NCBI GenBank assembly: GCA_964342525.1
Contig: CAYFGQ010000007.1
Coordinates: 1 to 64,000 of the forward strand
DNA length: 64,000 nt
Direction of reading: 5' to 3'
Source of the DNA: G963676205 sp964342525
Lineage (GTDB): Bacteria; Campylobacterota; Campylobacteria; Campylobacterales; Arcobacteraceae
Shown: positions 48,228-57,112 of the stretch, one piece after another
Layout: each line of letters opens with the position of its first letter
Numbering within the stretch: position 1 is the first letter of the stretch
Program-made: the position numbers and the translations under genes
The notes under the pieces: model-generated
Told to the model about the DNA's origin: nothing
What the model saw: the letters and a program-made list of their open reading frames with translations, nothing else
Databases searched by the model: none

Positions 48228-48420
48228 TAAAATTTATTAATTTAGATTATTTTATTTTAGAGATTGAAAAATATATCATAAAAGTATTAAGCTATCTATG
48301 TATTTTTCTTTTCTCTAAAAATCCACAAGTATATAATTATTAAAAGAAGTAAATATCCTATTAATACAAATTAACTTATAATAATTTTTATAATATTTTT
48401 AATTAATAAAGGGATTAACG

Positions 48421-49950
48421 ATGCAAAAAAATTTAAAACTATTTATTATTTTAGGAGGTCTTGTATCATTAATCATTCTATTTTTCCTATCTTCATTTTC
48501 TTTACTTATTCTTTTATACTTAATCATCACAGCAATAGCACTATATGATATAAAACAAACAAAACACTCTCTATGGAGGAACTTTCCAGTTTTAGGAAGA
48601 TTTAGATGGGTACTTGAAGAGTTAAGACCTCCTATTAGACAATACTTTGTAGAATCAGATATAGACGGTGTACCTTTTAATCGTCAAACAAGAGGTCTAA
48701 TATATAGAAGATCAAAAGATATAGTAAGCACCATCCCCTTTGGTACAAAAGAGGATGTTTATAAAACAGGATATGAGTGGATAGCCCATTCCATGTAAGC
48801 ATTAAAAGCTCATGAGCTAAATCTAAATCCAAGGGTTGAAATAGGTACAAAAGAATGTAAACAGCCCTATTCATCTTCTATATTTAATATCTCAGGTATG
48901 AGTTTTGGAGCACTTAGCTCAAATGCTATTTTAGCTTTAGGAAATGGTGCTAAACTTGGTAACTTTGCACTAAATACTGGGGAAGGTGGGATAAGTTCTT
49001 ATCATCTAGATAGTGAAGCTGATCTTATTTGGCAAATAGGTACTGGATATTTTGGATGTAGGGATAAAAATGGAGATTTTGATAGGGATAAATTCAAAGA
49101 AAAAGCTTCACTAAAAAATATAAAAATGATAGAGATCAAACTATCCCAAGGGGCAAAACCGGGACATGGAGGAATACTTCCAGCCCATAAAAACACACCT
49201 GAGATTGCAAAACAAAGAGAACTACAGCCAAATACCCAAGTGGACTCACCTCCAACCCATAGTAGTTTTTCTAATCCAATAGAGATGATGAATTTTATAA
49301 AAGAGCTTAGAGATTTAAGTGCTGGGAAACCTATAGGATTTAAACTCTCCCTTGGAAATAAAGATGAGTTTATTGATATTTGTAAAGCTATTTTAGAGAC
49401 AAACATAAAACCTGATTTTATCACAATAGATGGTGCTGAGGGTGGAACGGGTGCTGCACCTTTAGAGTATACAAATCATGTGGGTATGCCCCTTAGGGAT
49501 GCTCTTATATTTATAGTTGATACATTAAGGGGATATGATCTAAAAAAAGATATCAAAATCATTGCAAGTGGTAGAATTACTAATGGAATGGATATAGCAA
49601 AAAATATTGCCCTTGGAACAGATATTTGTGCTAGTGCTAGGGGTATGATGTTTTCTTTAGGATGTATCCAAGCTTTACAATGTCATAAAAACACTTGCCC
49701 AACAGGAGTAGCAACCCAAGATAAAACCTTAGCAAAAGGTTTAGTTGTAAGTGATAAAAAAATAAGGGTAAAAAACTATCAAAAAAATACAGTGGAGAGT
49801 TTTATGGAGATCATAGCTTCAGCTGGACTAAAAGAGCCAAATGAATTAAAAAGGAAACATATCTACTATAGACTAAGCCCAACAGAGTATAAGTCTTATG
49901 ATGAACTATTTAAAGAAGTAAAAGAGGGAGAATTTAGAGTTAAGAATTAA
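48421..49950 (+). pseudogene. FMN-binding glutamate synthase-like gene interrupted by an in-frame TAA
   Basis: Two open segments, 48421-48798 (125 codons) and from 48799 onward, lie in the same frame and are separated only by TAA at 48796-48798. Upstream is an N-terminal membrane segment and WRNFPVLGRFRWVLEELRP; after the stop the frame continues ALKAHELNLNPRVEIGTKEC, then CKQPYSSSIFNISGMSFGAL, GAKPGHGGILPAHK, IDGAEGGTGAAPLEY and the Fe-S Cys of QCHKNTCPTGVATQD. This is the FMN/glutamate-synthase domain of GltB-like proteins, with an FeS cluster motif. A single base change would restore the gene. A start at 48898 would drop a conserved part, so I treat it as one broken gene; read error is possible. 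Confidence 0.85.
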
Positions 49951-50017
49951 AAGTTAAGAATTAAGAATTGCCTATCATGGAGTAAAAGATTTCCATATTC
50001 ATCTAATTTTAAGGTGC

Positions 50018-50226
50018 ATAACTATTAACTATTAACTATTAACTATTAACTATTAACTATTAACTATTAACTANNNNNNNNNNNNNNNNNNNNNNNNNNN
50101 NNNNNNNNNNNNNNNNNNNNNNNNNNNNNNNNNNNNNNNNNNNNNNNNNNNNNNNNNNNNNNNNNNNNNNNNNAACTATTAACTATTAACTATTAACTAT
50201 TAACTATTAACTATTAACTATTAACT
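50018..50226. repeat. heptanucleotide tandem repeat (AACTATT)n spanning an assembly gap
   Basis: Exact 7-bp repeats of AACTATT (TAACTAT in other phases) run from about 50018 to 50073 and from 50174 to about 50226 with 100 N between. Copy number is unknown. The array lies between the glutamate-synthase-like gene and the convergent DUF2062 gene; the DUF2062 stop codon (TAG, 50225-50227) uses repeat bases. Just before it, 49938-49970 carries short GTTAAGAATTAA-like repeats. Confidence 0.95.
50074..50173. other. assembly gap (100 N) in the heptanucleotide array
   Basis: Exactly 100 N with the same 7-bp repeat on both sides, so the real length is undetermined and likely reflects a tandem array longer than the reads. 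Confidence 0.95.
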
Positions 50227-50698
50227 ATCTAATCCTAATTTTTCTATTTCCCCAATATAATTTTATAGAATAATAAGCAAGGGTAGACAAAGTGATTGAA
50301 TAACACAAAGCACCCAAATATAAAGGCATAATGATATTTGAGAAATTATCATTAAACCATTGTAAGGTTATCTCAACCTCTAAAGGCTCCATACCAATTA
50401 AAGACATACCTGTCATATATTGTATATAGTAGATAAATGGCATTGTAAAAGGGTTTGTGATCCAGCACATTGCAATAGCTATAGGAAAATTAAACTTACC
50501 TACAAAGGTAAATAAAAACACAGCAAGCATCTGTGCTGGCATAGGGATCATGGCTATAAATAAACCTATAAATACGCCCCTTGATACCATTGTTTTATTT
50601 AGTACAAAGTATCTTTTTGACACATCATATTTATTTAAAAATTCATTGTTTTTTATATAATCTTTTATTTTATCTATCATTCTGGCATTATAGTACAT
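50225..50698 (-). CDS. DUF2062 membrane protein
   Basis: 157 residues. DUF2062 pattern: VSRGVFIGLFIAMIPMPAQM in the first hydrophobic region, then AIAMCWITNPFTMPFIYYIQ, with a third membrane stretch near the end. The family is of unknown function, often near sugar or lipid genes. An upstream-in-frame ATG at 50698 is used here; MIDKIKDY at residue 7 is an alternative start. Its stop is formed at the edge of the heptanucleotide repeat. Confidence 0.87.
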   Translation of the reverse strand: MYYNARMIDKIKDYIKNNEFLNKYDVSKRYFVLNKTMVSRGVFIGLFIAMIPMPAQMLAVFLFTFVGKFNFPIAIAMCWITNPFTMPFIYYIQYMTGMSLIGMEPLEVEITLQWFNDNFSNIIMPLYLGALCYSITLSTLAYYSIKLYWGNRKIRIR

Positions 50699-50753
50699 AA
50701 AATTTAAAAAAGTTTTTATATAAAATCTTTAATCATAATCCTTAGAGATAGAT

Positions 50754-51023
50754 TTAATTCTCTTGTTCATGTTCACTAATCATAGTGATGATTTTTCCAT
50801 ATACATCTTTGGCATCTTCCTCTGAGAGTTTATTTTGAGCAATCACTTCAAGGATAGTTTTAAGCTCAGATATAAAACCCTCTATATCACTTTTTGCTTC
50901 AATATCTTCAGGGTTTGCTGTACCATTTTCTATACTTTCATTTAAATCTGCTAAATACTCTTGAGTTTCTGGCAACATCACATCTTCAATAACTTTTCTA
51001 AGTTCCTCTTTTATATTTTCCAT
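50754..51023 (-). CDS. small acidic protein, unknown function
   Basis: 89 residues, acidic and helical (many E, D), for example VMLPETQEYLADLNESIEN. No known motif. It starts 4 bases after the queD stop on the same strand, so it is probably part of the pyrC-queD transcript. Probably a real small gene because spacing and a ribosome site (TTAGGAAGATG) fit. Confidence 0.7.
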   Translation of the reverse strand: MENIKEELRKVIEDVMLPETQEYLADLNESIENGTANPEDIEAKSDIEGFISELKTILEVIAQNKLSEEDAKDVYGKIITMISEHEQEN

Positions 51024-51027
51024 CTTC

Positions 51028-51576
51028 CTAAACCTTTTTTAATATCTTTAATAAATCTTCTTTATCTTCCCACTCATTTATCACACCTTCTGAAAAGATA
51101 ACTTTGGCTAAATCTAATTCGATTATATCCATATCATGCCTAAAAGCTTCAGCATATCCTGTCTCAGTTTCATGTACACGTACAGAGGAAACCTGAACAT
51201 CCCCTTCCCCATTTTTAAAAGTAGTATTTTTTAAAATATTATCAACAAATTTTAAAAACATCAAACTATATGACTCAGCACTTGGAGATACAGGCATCTC
51301 TATCCACCTTTGCGAGTTTGATTTAAAAAAGTTTTTAAACTCATCTGATTCCCCAGACCATAAGGAATAAGCATGATCAAAAGAATCAATAATATTTTTT
51401 ATGTGTTTTTTTGTAAGACCAAAATCTAAGATCATATAGCCATTATCCAATTTATTTGAAGTAAAAAACACTTCCACCTCATAAGAGTGCCCATGGATAG
51501 ATTTTTTGCATCTATCTGTGGAACAGTTTCTAACTATATGGGCACCCTCAAATTTAAACTTTTTTCTAATAATCAT
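51028..51576 (-). CDS. queD: 6-carboxy-5,6,7,8-tetrahydropterin synthase (QueD-like)
   Basis: 182 residues, PTPS/QueD family, somewhat long. Zn ligands H13 (FEGAHIV), H28 and H30 (SIHGHSYEVEV); DFGLTKKHIKNIIDSFDHA and, at the C-terminal side, VHETETGYAEAF. QueD makes the queuosine/7-deazaguanine precursor from dihydroneopterin triphosphate. The catalytic Cys is expected four residues before the first His of HGH; here C23 lies five before it, so the active-site spacing looks unusual and another Cys (C18) is present. Confidence 0.88.
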   Translation of the reverse strand: MIIRKKFKFEGAHIVRNCSTDRCKKSIHGHSYEVEVFFTSNKLDNGYMILDFGLTKKHIKNIIDSFDHAYSLWSGESDEFKNFFKSNSQRWIEMPVSPSAESYSLMFLKFVDNILKNTTFKNGEGDVQVSSVRVHETETGYAEAFRHDMDIIELDLAKVIFSEGVINEWEDKEDLLKILKKV

Positions 51577-51586
51577 ATTCTATCCC

Positions 51587-52609
51587 CTAAACAATACTCC
51601 AAGATAAACTCTTTCCACTATTCATAGGAACTACTTTTTCACCCTTATACTCATAATACTCAGGTACTATAAAATCTTTTTTTACCAGTTTTATTTCTTT
51701 AGCTACTGGTTTAAGATCGTAAATCCTCCTAGCATTTAAAGATACAAAAGCATTTAGATTATCAAGCTTTCCATGCTCATCAAATATCTGAGTAAGTACT
51801 TGCAGGGCTATTGGTGCTGTAAAGACACCAGCTGCTCCATGATGGCACTCTTTTGCTTGTTTTTGATGTGGTGCAGAGTCTGATCCAAACATCACTTTTG
51901 GATGAGCACTTAAAGCGAGTTCTAATAGAGCTTCCCTATCACTTGGAGTTTTTACTATAGGTTTACAAAAAGCATGTGGATTTAACATACCACCAGCAAG
52001 ATCATCTAAAGTATAAAGTAAGTGATGCACTGTAATAGTTGCATATAAATTATCATATTTATGAAGTAGATCAATTGTCTCTTTTGTGGTAATGTGCTCC
52101 ATCATAATTTTTAACTTTGGAAAATTTATAGCTAAAGATTCATAAATTGGTAAAAACTCCTTCTCTCTATCCATCACAAAACCTTGTGTTTCACCATGTA
52201 CACATAAAGGGATTCCTAACTTTTCCATAGATTCTAGAGTGGGTCTTAATAGCTCCACATCCATAGAAGCTACACCTGTCTCTGAGTTTGTAGTCACTCC
52301 AAATGGATAAAGTTTTACAGCAATAATCTCATCTTTAATATCTTCTAAAAACTCATAGGAATAATCAACTTGAAAAAAGATAGTCATTCGAGGATCAAAA
52401 CTATCATCATTACAGGCTTCAATAATCCTTTGTTTATATGCTAAAAGTGCCTCTTTTGTTGTAATTGGTGGTTGAAGATTTGGCATAATAAGAGCACTAG
52501 CAAAATCCTTTGAAGTAAGTGGTCCCACTAGTTTAAGCATATCCTCATCACGTAGATGTAAATGCATATCAAGGGGAGAGTTTATAGTAAATGTTTGTGT
52601 ATTATTCAA
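51587..52609 (-). CDS. pyrC: dihydroorotase
   Basis: 340 residues, type II homodimeric dihydroorotase. Metal ligands H16 and H18 (DMHLHLRDED), carboxylated Lys K99 (IIAVKLYPFGVTTNS), further His in CVHGET and HITTKETI, Asp in FGSDSAPHQK. It forms dihydroorotate in pyrimidine synthesis. The gene is followed 10 bases later by queD. Its 5' region contains the first palindrome of the pair that covers the divergent dksA promoter (42 bases upstream), so shared control is possible. Confidence 0.95.
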   Translation of the reverse strand: MNNTQTFTINSPLDMHLHLRDEDMLKLVGPLTSKDFASALIMPNLQPPITTKEALLAYKQRIIEACNDDSFDPRMTIFFQVDYSYEFLEDIKDEIIAVKLYPFGVTTNSETGVASMDVELLRPTLESMEKLGIPLCVHGETQGFVMDREKEFLPIYESLAINFPKLKIMMEHITTKETIDLLHKYDNLYATITVHHLLYTLDDLAGGMLNPHAFCKPIVKTPSDREALLELALSAHPKVMFGSDSAPHQKQAKECHHGAAGVFTAPIALQVLTQIFDEHGKLDNLNAFVSLNARRIYDLKPVAKEIKLVKKDFIVPEYYEYKGEKVVPMNSGKSLSWSIV

Positions 52610-52640
52610 TTTTAATCCTTTAATAGTTTATAAAAATAGT

Positions 52641-52705
52641 AAATGCGACTAAGTTGCATTTTAAATTTGTGTGCTATGATACCTAAATGCAACTTAGTTG
52701 CAAAA
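52641..52705 (+). promoter_or_regulatory. paired palindromic operators around the dksA-like promoter
   Basis: Two near-identical palindromes centred at 52651 (TGCGACTAAGTTGCA) and 52695 (TGCAACTTAGTTGCA), 44 bp apart. Between them lies an extended -10 (TGCTATGAT, 52672-52680); a TTGCAT -35 (52654-52659) overlaps the first site and the start region overlaps the second. The same arrangement precedes the Zn-ribbon gene at 53871. A repressor binding both sites is likely. Confidence 0.7.
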
Positions 52706-52753
52706 GTAAATATTCACCAAAATTTAATTGGGGACATTTAAAAGGAGTAAGAA

Positions 52754-53110
52754 ATGTTAAAAGAAAGAGATATTCAACTTCTTAAAGAACAATTACTAAA
52801 AAGAAAAGAAGAATTACTTGAACAAGTTAACTCTAGTAAAACCATAATAAAAGAGCTTCTAAGTGAAACTACTTATGATGAGATGGATTATGCAGAGGTA
52901 TCAAGTGATAGTTACAATCTAAGCTTAGTAAGGGAAAAACAACTTCAAGAATTAACTGAGGTGGATATTGCTCTAAAAAAGATCGCAGATAGTACTTATG
53001 GAGCTTGTGAAATGTGTGATGAGCAAATAGGAATCAAAAGATTAAGGGTAAAACCTCATGCTAGGTTTTGTGTTGAGTGCAGACCAGTTTATGAAGAGAG
53101 TTTAAAATAA
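52754..53110 (+). CDS. dksA: DksA/TraR-type zinc-finger regulator
   Basis: 118 residues, shorter than enteric DksA (151). Coiled coil (1-80) with acidic tip DEMD (D42-D45), then the four-Cys zinc finger C85, C88, C106 and C109 (GACEMCDEQIG, ARFCVECRPVY). DksA-type proteins enter the RNA polymerase secondary channel and with ppGpp control stable-RNA and biosynthesis promoters. All four zinc ligands are present, so it is not the zinc-free DksA2 type. GGAG lies 7 bases before the ATG; its promoter is framed by paired palindromes. Confidence 0.88.
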   Translation: MLKERDIQLLKEQLLKRKEELLEQVNSSKTIIKELLSETTYDEMDYAEVSSDSYNLSLVREKQLQELTEVDIALKKIADSTYGACEMCDEQIGIKRLRVKPHARFCVECRPVYEESLK

Positions 53111-53199
53111 GCTGTTGTAATTTTTTTGTACTTTTTACTTATGCTATTTATTATCAATAATATTGCATAATTCAAAACTAAAATAAAAGGAAAATATAT

Positions 53200-53583
53200 A
53201 TGAACAAACCAGAAGATATTCTAAGAGAATGGATGCATGGTATCAATACAGCAGATGTGGAAAAGTTAACAGCTTTATATGATGAAAAGGCCGTGTTATT
53301 CCCAACATTTTCAAATAGAATATTAGAAACGCCTGAAAAAATTAGGGACTATTTTGAAAAAGTAGGAGATAAAGAAGCTTTAAGTATCACCCTACACGAT
53401 AAAACAGTTATCACTCAAGAATTAGGTGAACAACAATATTGTTTAAGTGGTATTTATACTTGGCGTTTTTCTATTGATGGGGAGCCATATAATTTTGAAG
53501 CGAGATTTACTTATGTGTTTGATCTATCAAAAGATAGCCCAATCATACACCATCACTCATCTCAAATCCCAAGAATGTTATAA
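53200..53583 (+). CDS. SnoaL/NTF2-like fold protein (DUF4440-like)
   Basis: 127 residues. NTF2-like pattern: REWMHGINTADVEKLTALYDE, AVLFPTFSNR, RDYFEKVGDKE, GIYTWRFSIDG and FTYVFDL, ending HHHSSQIPRML. Such cone-shaped folds bind small hydrophobic ligands or act as association domains. Cytoplasmic. Its function here is unknown. AGGAAAA ribosome site upstream; a terminator hairpin follows. Confidence 0.83.
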   Translation: MNKPEDILREWMHGINTADVEKLTALYDEKAVLFPTFSNRILETPEKIRDYFEKVGDKEALSITLHDKTVITQELGEQQYCLSGIYTWRFSIDGEPYNFEARFTYVFDLSKDSPIIHHHSSQIPRML

Positions 53584-53588
53584 AAAAC

Positions 53589-53611
53589 TTTAGGAGTTCA
53601 TATCTCCTAAA
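53589..53611 (-). terminator. hairpin terminator between convergent genes
   Basis: Stem TTTAGGAG / CTCCTAAA with a 7-base loop. On the minus strand it is followed by GTTTTTT, giving a good terminator for the Zn-ribbon gene; the plus-strand side is weaker. Confidence 0.7.
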
Positions 53612-53613
53612 AT

Positions 53614-53871
53614 TTAAACAGCATATCCTATTTTTATAGCTTCATCTTCAATTTTATTTTTTAAAAGATCAATTCTCCAATTATGCCTTTTAGCAAACTT
53701 TGAAATCTCTTCTTCTTTTTCCTCTTCATTACATAAAAAATATATTCTTTTCAAAAAAGGTTTAGGAACTTGTATAGCAACAAGTTCAAAATAGTTTTCT
53801 TTACAGGGTTTTGAACAAAATACCTTACTCATAGATATTTTTTTCTTACAATAAAGACAGTGTTGAGACAT
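53614..53871 (-). CDS. small Cys-rich zinc-ribbon-like protein
   Basis: 85 residues. Two CxxC pairs near the start (HCLYCKKKISMSKVFCSKPC) suggest a zinc ribbon; the rest is helical and charged (EEEKEEEISKFAKRHNWR). No catalytic motif. Its promoter, like that of the dksA-type gene, lies between a pair of the same palindromes, so both are probably in one regulon. AGGAATATTTT precedes the ATG. Confidence 0.75.
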   Translation of the reverse strand: MSQHCLYCKKKISMSKVFCSKPCKENYFELVAIQVPKPFLKRIYFLCNEEEKEEEISKFAKRHNWRIDLLKNKIEDEAIKIGYAV

Positions 53872-53901
53872 AAAATATTCCTTTTTATTTACCTGAAAAA
53901 A

Positions 53902-53961
53902 TGCAACTTAGTCACATTTATATTATATTAACAAAAAATAATTAAACGCAACTTAGTTGCA
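53902..53961 (-). promoter_or_regulatory. paired palindromic operators around the Zn-ribbon promoter
   Basis: Palindromes centred at 53909 (TGCAACTTAGTCACA, two mismatches) and 53954 (CGCAACTTAGTTGCA), 45 bp apart. On the minus strand TTGCGT (53951-53946) and TATAAT (53927-53922) give a promoter with an 18-bp spacer, the first box inside one palindrome and the start site beside the other. This copies the layout upstream of the dksA-type gene. Confidence 0.7.
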
Positions 53962-53963
53962 TC

Positions 53964-56059
53964 TTAAAAGCTTTGCCACTCGTCATTATCATTATTTTCT
54001 TTCAAAGCTTGTCCAGTTTGATCTTTTTGCTGAGTTTGAACATCATTTTGAGGTTTATTGTTACGACTATCTTTGATTGTTCTCTCCGCTCTTCTACGCT
54101 CAACACCCTTATAATTTAAATCACGACAAGCAGATCTTCTATCTACAACATCATTTTTCCCCTCAAATTGATTAGAGTTGATAGAACTTAACATAGTCTC
54201 AGATAATTTATCTGTACTTATAGCGATATCATTAGTTTCCAGCGCTGCGGCTGAATTTCTTTGGGTCTGTTGATCAAGCTCGGTAACGGCATCATTTATT
54301 TGCTCAATTCCTGATTGTTGTTCTTTTGACGCGGCATCTACACTATTTATCAAATCTAAGGTTTTTTCAATATCAGAATTAAGACTTTCATATCCATTTA
54401 ACATATTTTGTGCAATCTTTTTTCCACTACTAGCTTTTACAGTAGCTGACTCTACAATATTTTTAATCTCACTTGCAGCTTCTGCTGATCTTGCAGCTAA
54501 GTTTCTAACCTCACCTGCAACTACAGCAAAACCTTTTCCTGCTTCACCTGCTGTAGCTGCTTCCACTGCAGCATTTAGTGATAAGATATTTGTTTGAAAA
54601 GCAATCTGATCAATTACAGTAATAGCTTCATTTATAGACCTAACCTGCTCATCAATCTCATCCATAGCTTTCATAGTATCATTAGCAAGTTTTTCCCCAT
54701 CATTTGAAGATTTTGTTACTTTTGATGCATAATTTGCCATATCTGTTACATTATCTGAATTACTAACAATAGTTGATGTTATCTCTTCAAGGGCTGCAGC
54801 AGTCTCTTCTAAACTTGCTGCTGCTTCATTTGATGATTTTGAAAGACTTTCCACATTATCTTTTAAAGTATTTGCACTACTTTTTAAAGTAAGGGCATTT
54901 CTTTTTCTTGTTTGTAAGCTTTTAGTAATAACATCACCAAGTTCATTAATTCCATTTGATAAACTTAATAGATGCTCTTTTAAACCTTCTGCTTTTACCC
55001 TATTTAGATAATTGTTATTTCCATATTCTGATAATACTTTTAATATATCATCAATATTATGTTCTAGATTATCTCCCATTTGATTTAGTAAACGTGTCAA
55101 TTCATTTAATGCAGGATTATGGGAGTTAGCTTTAATTCTTTGAGATAAATCCCCTACTTCAAATTCAGCCAAAATTTTAATAGTTTCATCAATAACACCC
55201 CTCTCTTCTTCAATAAGTTGTTTTGATTTTATAATATTATCATTTAATACTTTTGTCATTTGACCAAACTCATCCCCATCTTTATCATCACCCATAGATA
55301 TTTCACTACTTTCACGATTTAAAAATTTAAAAAATGCTACAAATGAATTTTGAAATGTTTCAAATTTTCTTCTAATCATCTTAAGTAAAGCAAATGTCAT
55401 AATAGAAGAAATAAGTATCGCAATAAAAGAGATTATCTCAATAATACGCAATGCAAATTTTTCATCCATTTCTGCTTGATGGGTAGAGTGCTCTAATAAC
55501 TCTTCCATTTGATGCATAAGTTTAACGATATTTTTATCCATTAGTTTAAGCTCTTCTAGGACTAACTCTTTATCTTTTTTTATATGGGATACATCTCCAC
55601 TTTTAATATCATGCTCAAATTTAGCCAGTTTTTTTTCGAAAGATTTTTGCTCTTTTTCTAAAACTTTTAACTCTTTAAAAAAAAGCTTATAAATAGATTT
55701 AGTCTTTTCATCCCCATTATGATTTATCGCTTTTTCAACAATATGTTCAGCTTCTTTAATCAATTTATCTGTAGATTCTTCAAGTTTTTTAATCTTTTTT
55801 TCTACCTCTTTAAATTTAGAAGAATTGATATTTTTACTCTCTATAAAAAGCTCATAAGTTAATATTTCTTCTTTTAAAATACTCGCTTCTAATTCAGTAA
55901 TAACTTTATTCATAGGTACTTGATACTCTGCAATCTCTTCAAGTTCAGAACCAATTTTAGAAAAACAATATAAGATGATGTAGAAATAATCAACATCCCT
56001 AAAATTGCGACCAATAAACTACTAAAAACTTTTGTTGTTAGATTAATATTTGAAAACAT
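53964..56059 (-). CDS. methyl-accepting chemotaxis protein with a frameshifted N-terminus
   Basis: The frame shown as one piece starts at a Met inside the protein (55913). An ATG at 56059 behind GGGGAG gives the expected start, MFSNINLTTKVFSSLLVAIL, a membrane segment. Its frame breaks at a T5 tract (minus strand; A5 at 55961-55965 on plus). One extra T restores KIGSELEEIAEYQV and runs into the main frame, giving 698 residues. The rest has a periplasmic four-helix region (about 35-180 in the full protein), a second membrane segment (IIEIISFIAILISSIMTFAL), a HAMP-like linker, and the signalling domain with VIDQIAFQTNILSLNAAVEA and GKGFAVVAGEVRNLA. It is a transmembrane receptor; the ligand is unknown. 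Confidence 0.85.
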
Positions 56060-56293
56060 TGAAACTCCCCTTAGTATCAAGCTTTTAAAACTTTTTTATA
56101 TTATTTGATTTTTAATTACGTAAAGTATTACTTTATTGTGGTAAATTTTTGGTTAAAAAAATAATTTAATGAAATAAAAAGATAATTTTTAAATAAAAAG
56201 TTTATCAAAAACAAGAAAAAGAAAAACCGAATATCAAAAAAGCAAAATAACGTTATAATTTCACTATCACTTCCCTAAGCAAAAGGATCTAAA

Positions 56294-57070
56294 ATGAAAT
56301 ATGAAAACATCATTGTAAAAGAAGAAAACTCGATAGGGATAATCACCCTAAATAGACCTAAATATTATAATGCCCTATCCTCTAGTTTGATAAAAGAGCT
56401 ATCAAATGCCCTAAAAGATTTTGATGATAATGAAAATGTAGGGGCTATCGTTTTAACAGGTGGAGATAAGTTCTTCGCTGCTGGTGCAGATATAAAAGAG
56501 CTATCAAGCTTTGACTTTGCCTCGGCATATAATAGTGACTTTATCACAAAAGCATGGCATGGTATAGAAAACCATAAAAAACCAATTATAGCAGCTGTCT
56601 CAGGTGTAGCACTTGGTGGTGGGTGTGAGTTGGCATTATTATGTGATATTATCATTTGTGATACCACTGCAAGATTTGGACAACCTGAGGTGAAACTAGG
56701 TACTATGCCCGGTATTGGTGGGACTCAAAGACTTATTCGAGCTGTAGGAAAATCAAAAGCTATGCAGATGTGTCTTACAGGAGATATGATAGATGCCAAT
56801 AAAGCCATGACTTATAATTTAGTAGCAGAGATTTTTGAGCAAGATAAACTTCTAGATGAAGCTATATCGATGGCACAAAAAATTGCTTCCATGTCACAGC
56901 CAGTAGTAAAACTTATAAAAGAATCTATAGATAACTCATATGAAAGTACCCTTGAAGCTGGAATCAAAAGTGAGAGAAAATACTTTTATACCACCTTTAA
57001 TCTAGAAGATAAAAAAGAAGGAATGAGTGCATTTTTAGAAAAAAGGGAAGCAAAGTTTATAAATAAGTGA
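56294..57070 (+). CDS. enoyl-CoA hydratase/isomerase family protein
   Basis: 258 residues, crotonase fold. LNRPKYYNALSS, oxyanion-hole loop AAGADIKELSS, GVALGGGCELALLCD, and FGQPEVKLGTMPGIGGTQRL. Both catalytic Glu are present (E112 and E132), so it should hydrate 2-enoyl-CoA. It sits alone with no other beta-oxidation genes nearby; the pathway is uncertain. AAAGGAT upstream; bidirectional terminator follows its stop. Confidence 0.93.
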   Translation: MKYENIIVKEENSIGIITLNRPKYYNALSSSLIKELSNALKDFDDNENVGAIVLTGGDKFFAAGADIKELSSFDFASAYNSDFITKAWHGIENHKKPIIAAVSGVALGGGCELALLCDIIICDTTARFGQPEVKLGTMPGIGGTQRLIRAVGKSKAMQMCLTGDMIDANKAMTYNLVAEIFEQDKLLDEAISMAQKIASMSQPVVKLIKESIDNSYESTLEAGIKSERKYFYTTFNLEDKKEGMSAFLEKREAKFINK

Positions 57071-57078
57071 TGAAAAAC

Positions 57079-57112
57079 AAAACTGTATAGCTTTTTTAGC
57101 TATTTCAGTTTT
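57079..57112. terminator. bidirectional terminator between enoyl-CoA hydratase and the MarR gene
   Basis: Interrupted stem AAAACTG-ATAGCT / AGCTAT-CAGTTTT around a T-rich loop, with a T run at its end. It overlaps the MarR stop codon. Confidence 0.7.

Noticed and set aside
52754..53110. Zur-type regulon of zinc-sparing paralogues (DksA2, PyrC2, QueD2) suggested by dksA, pyrC and queD being close
   Set aside because: The DksA-type protein keeps all four zinc Cys and QueD and PyrC keep their metal ligands, so they look like the normal zinc forms. The palindrome does not match a Zur box I know.
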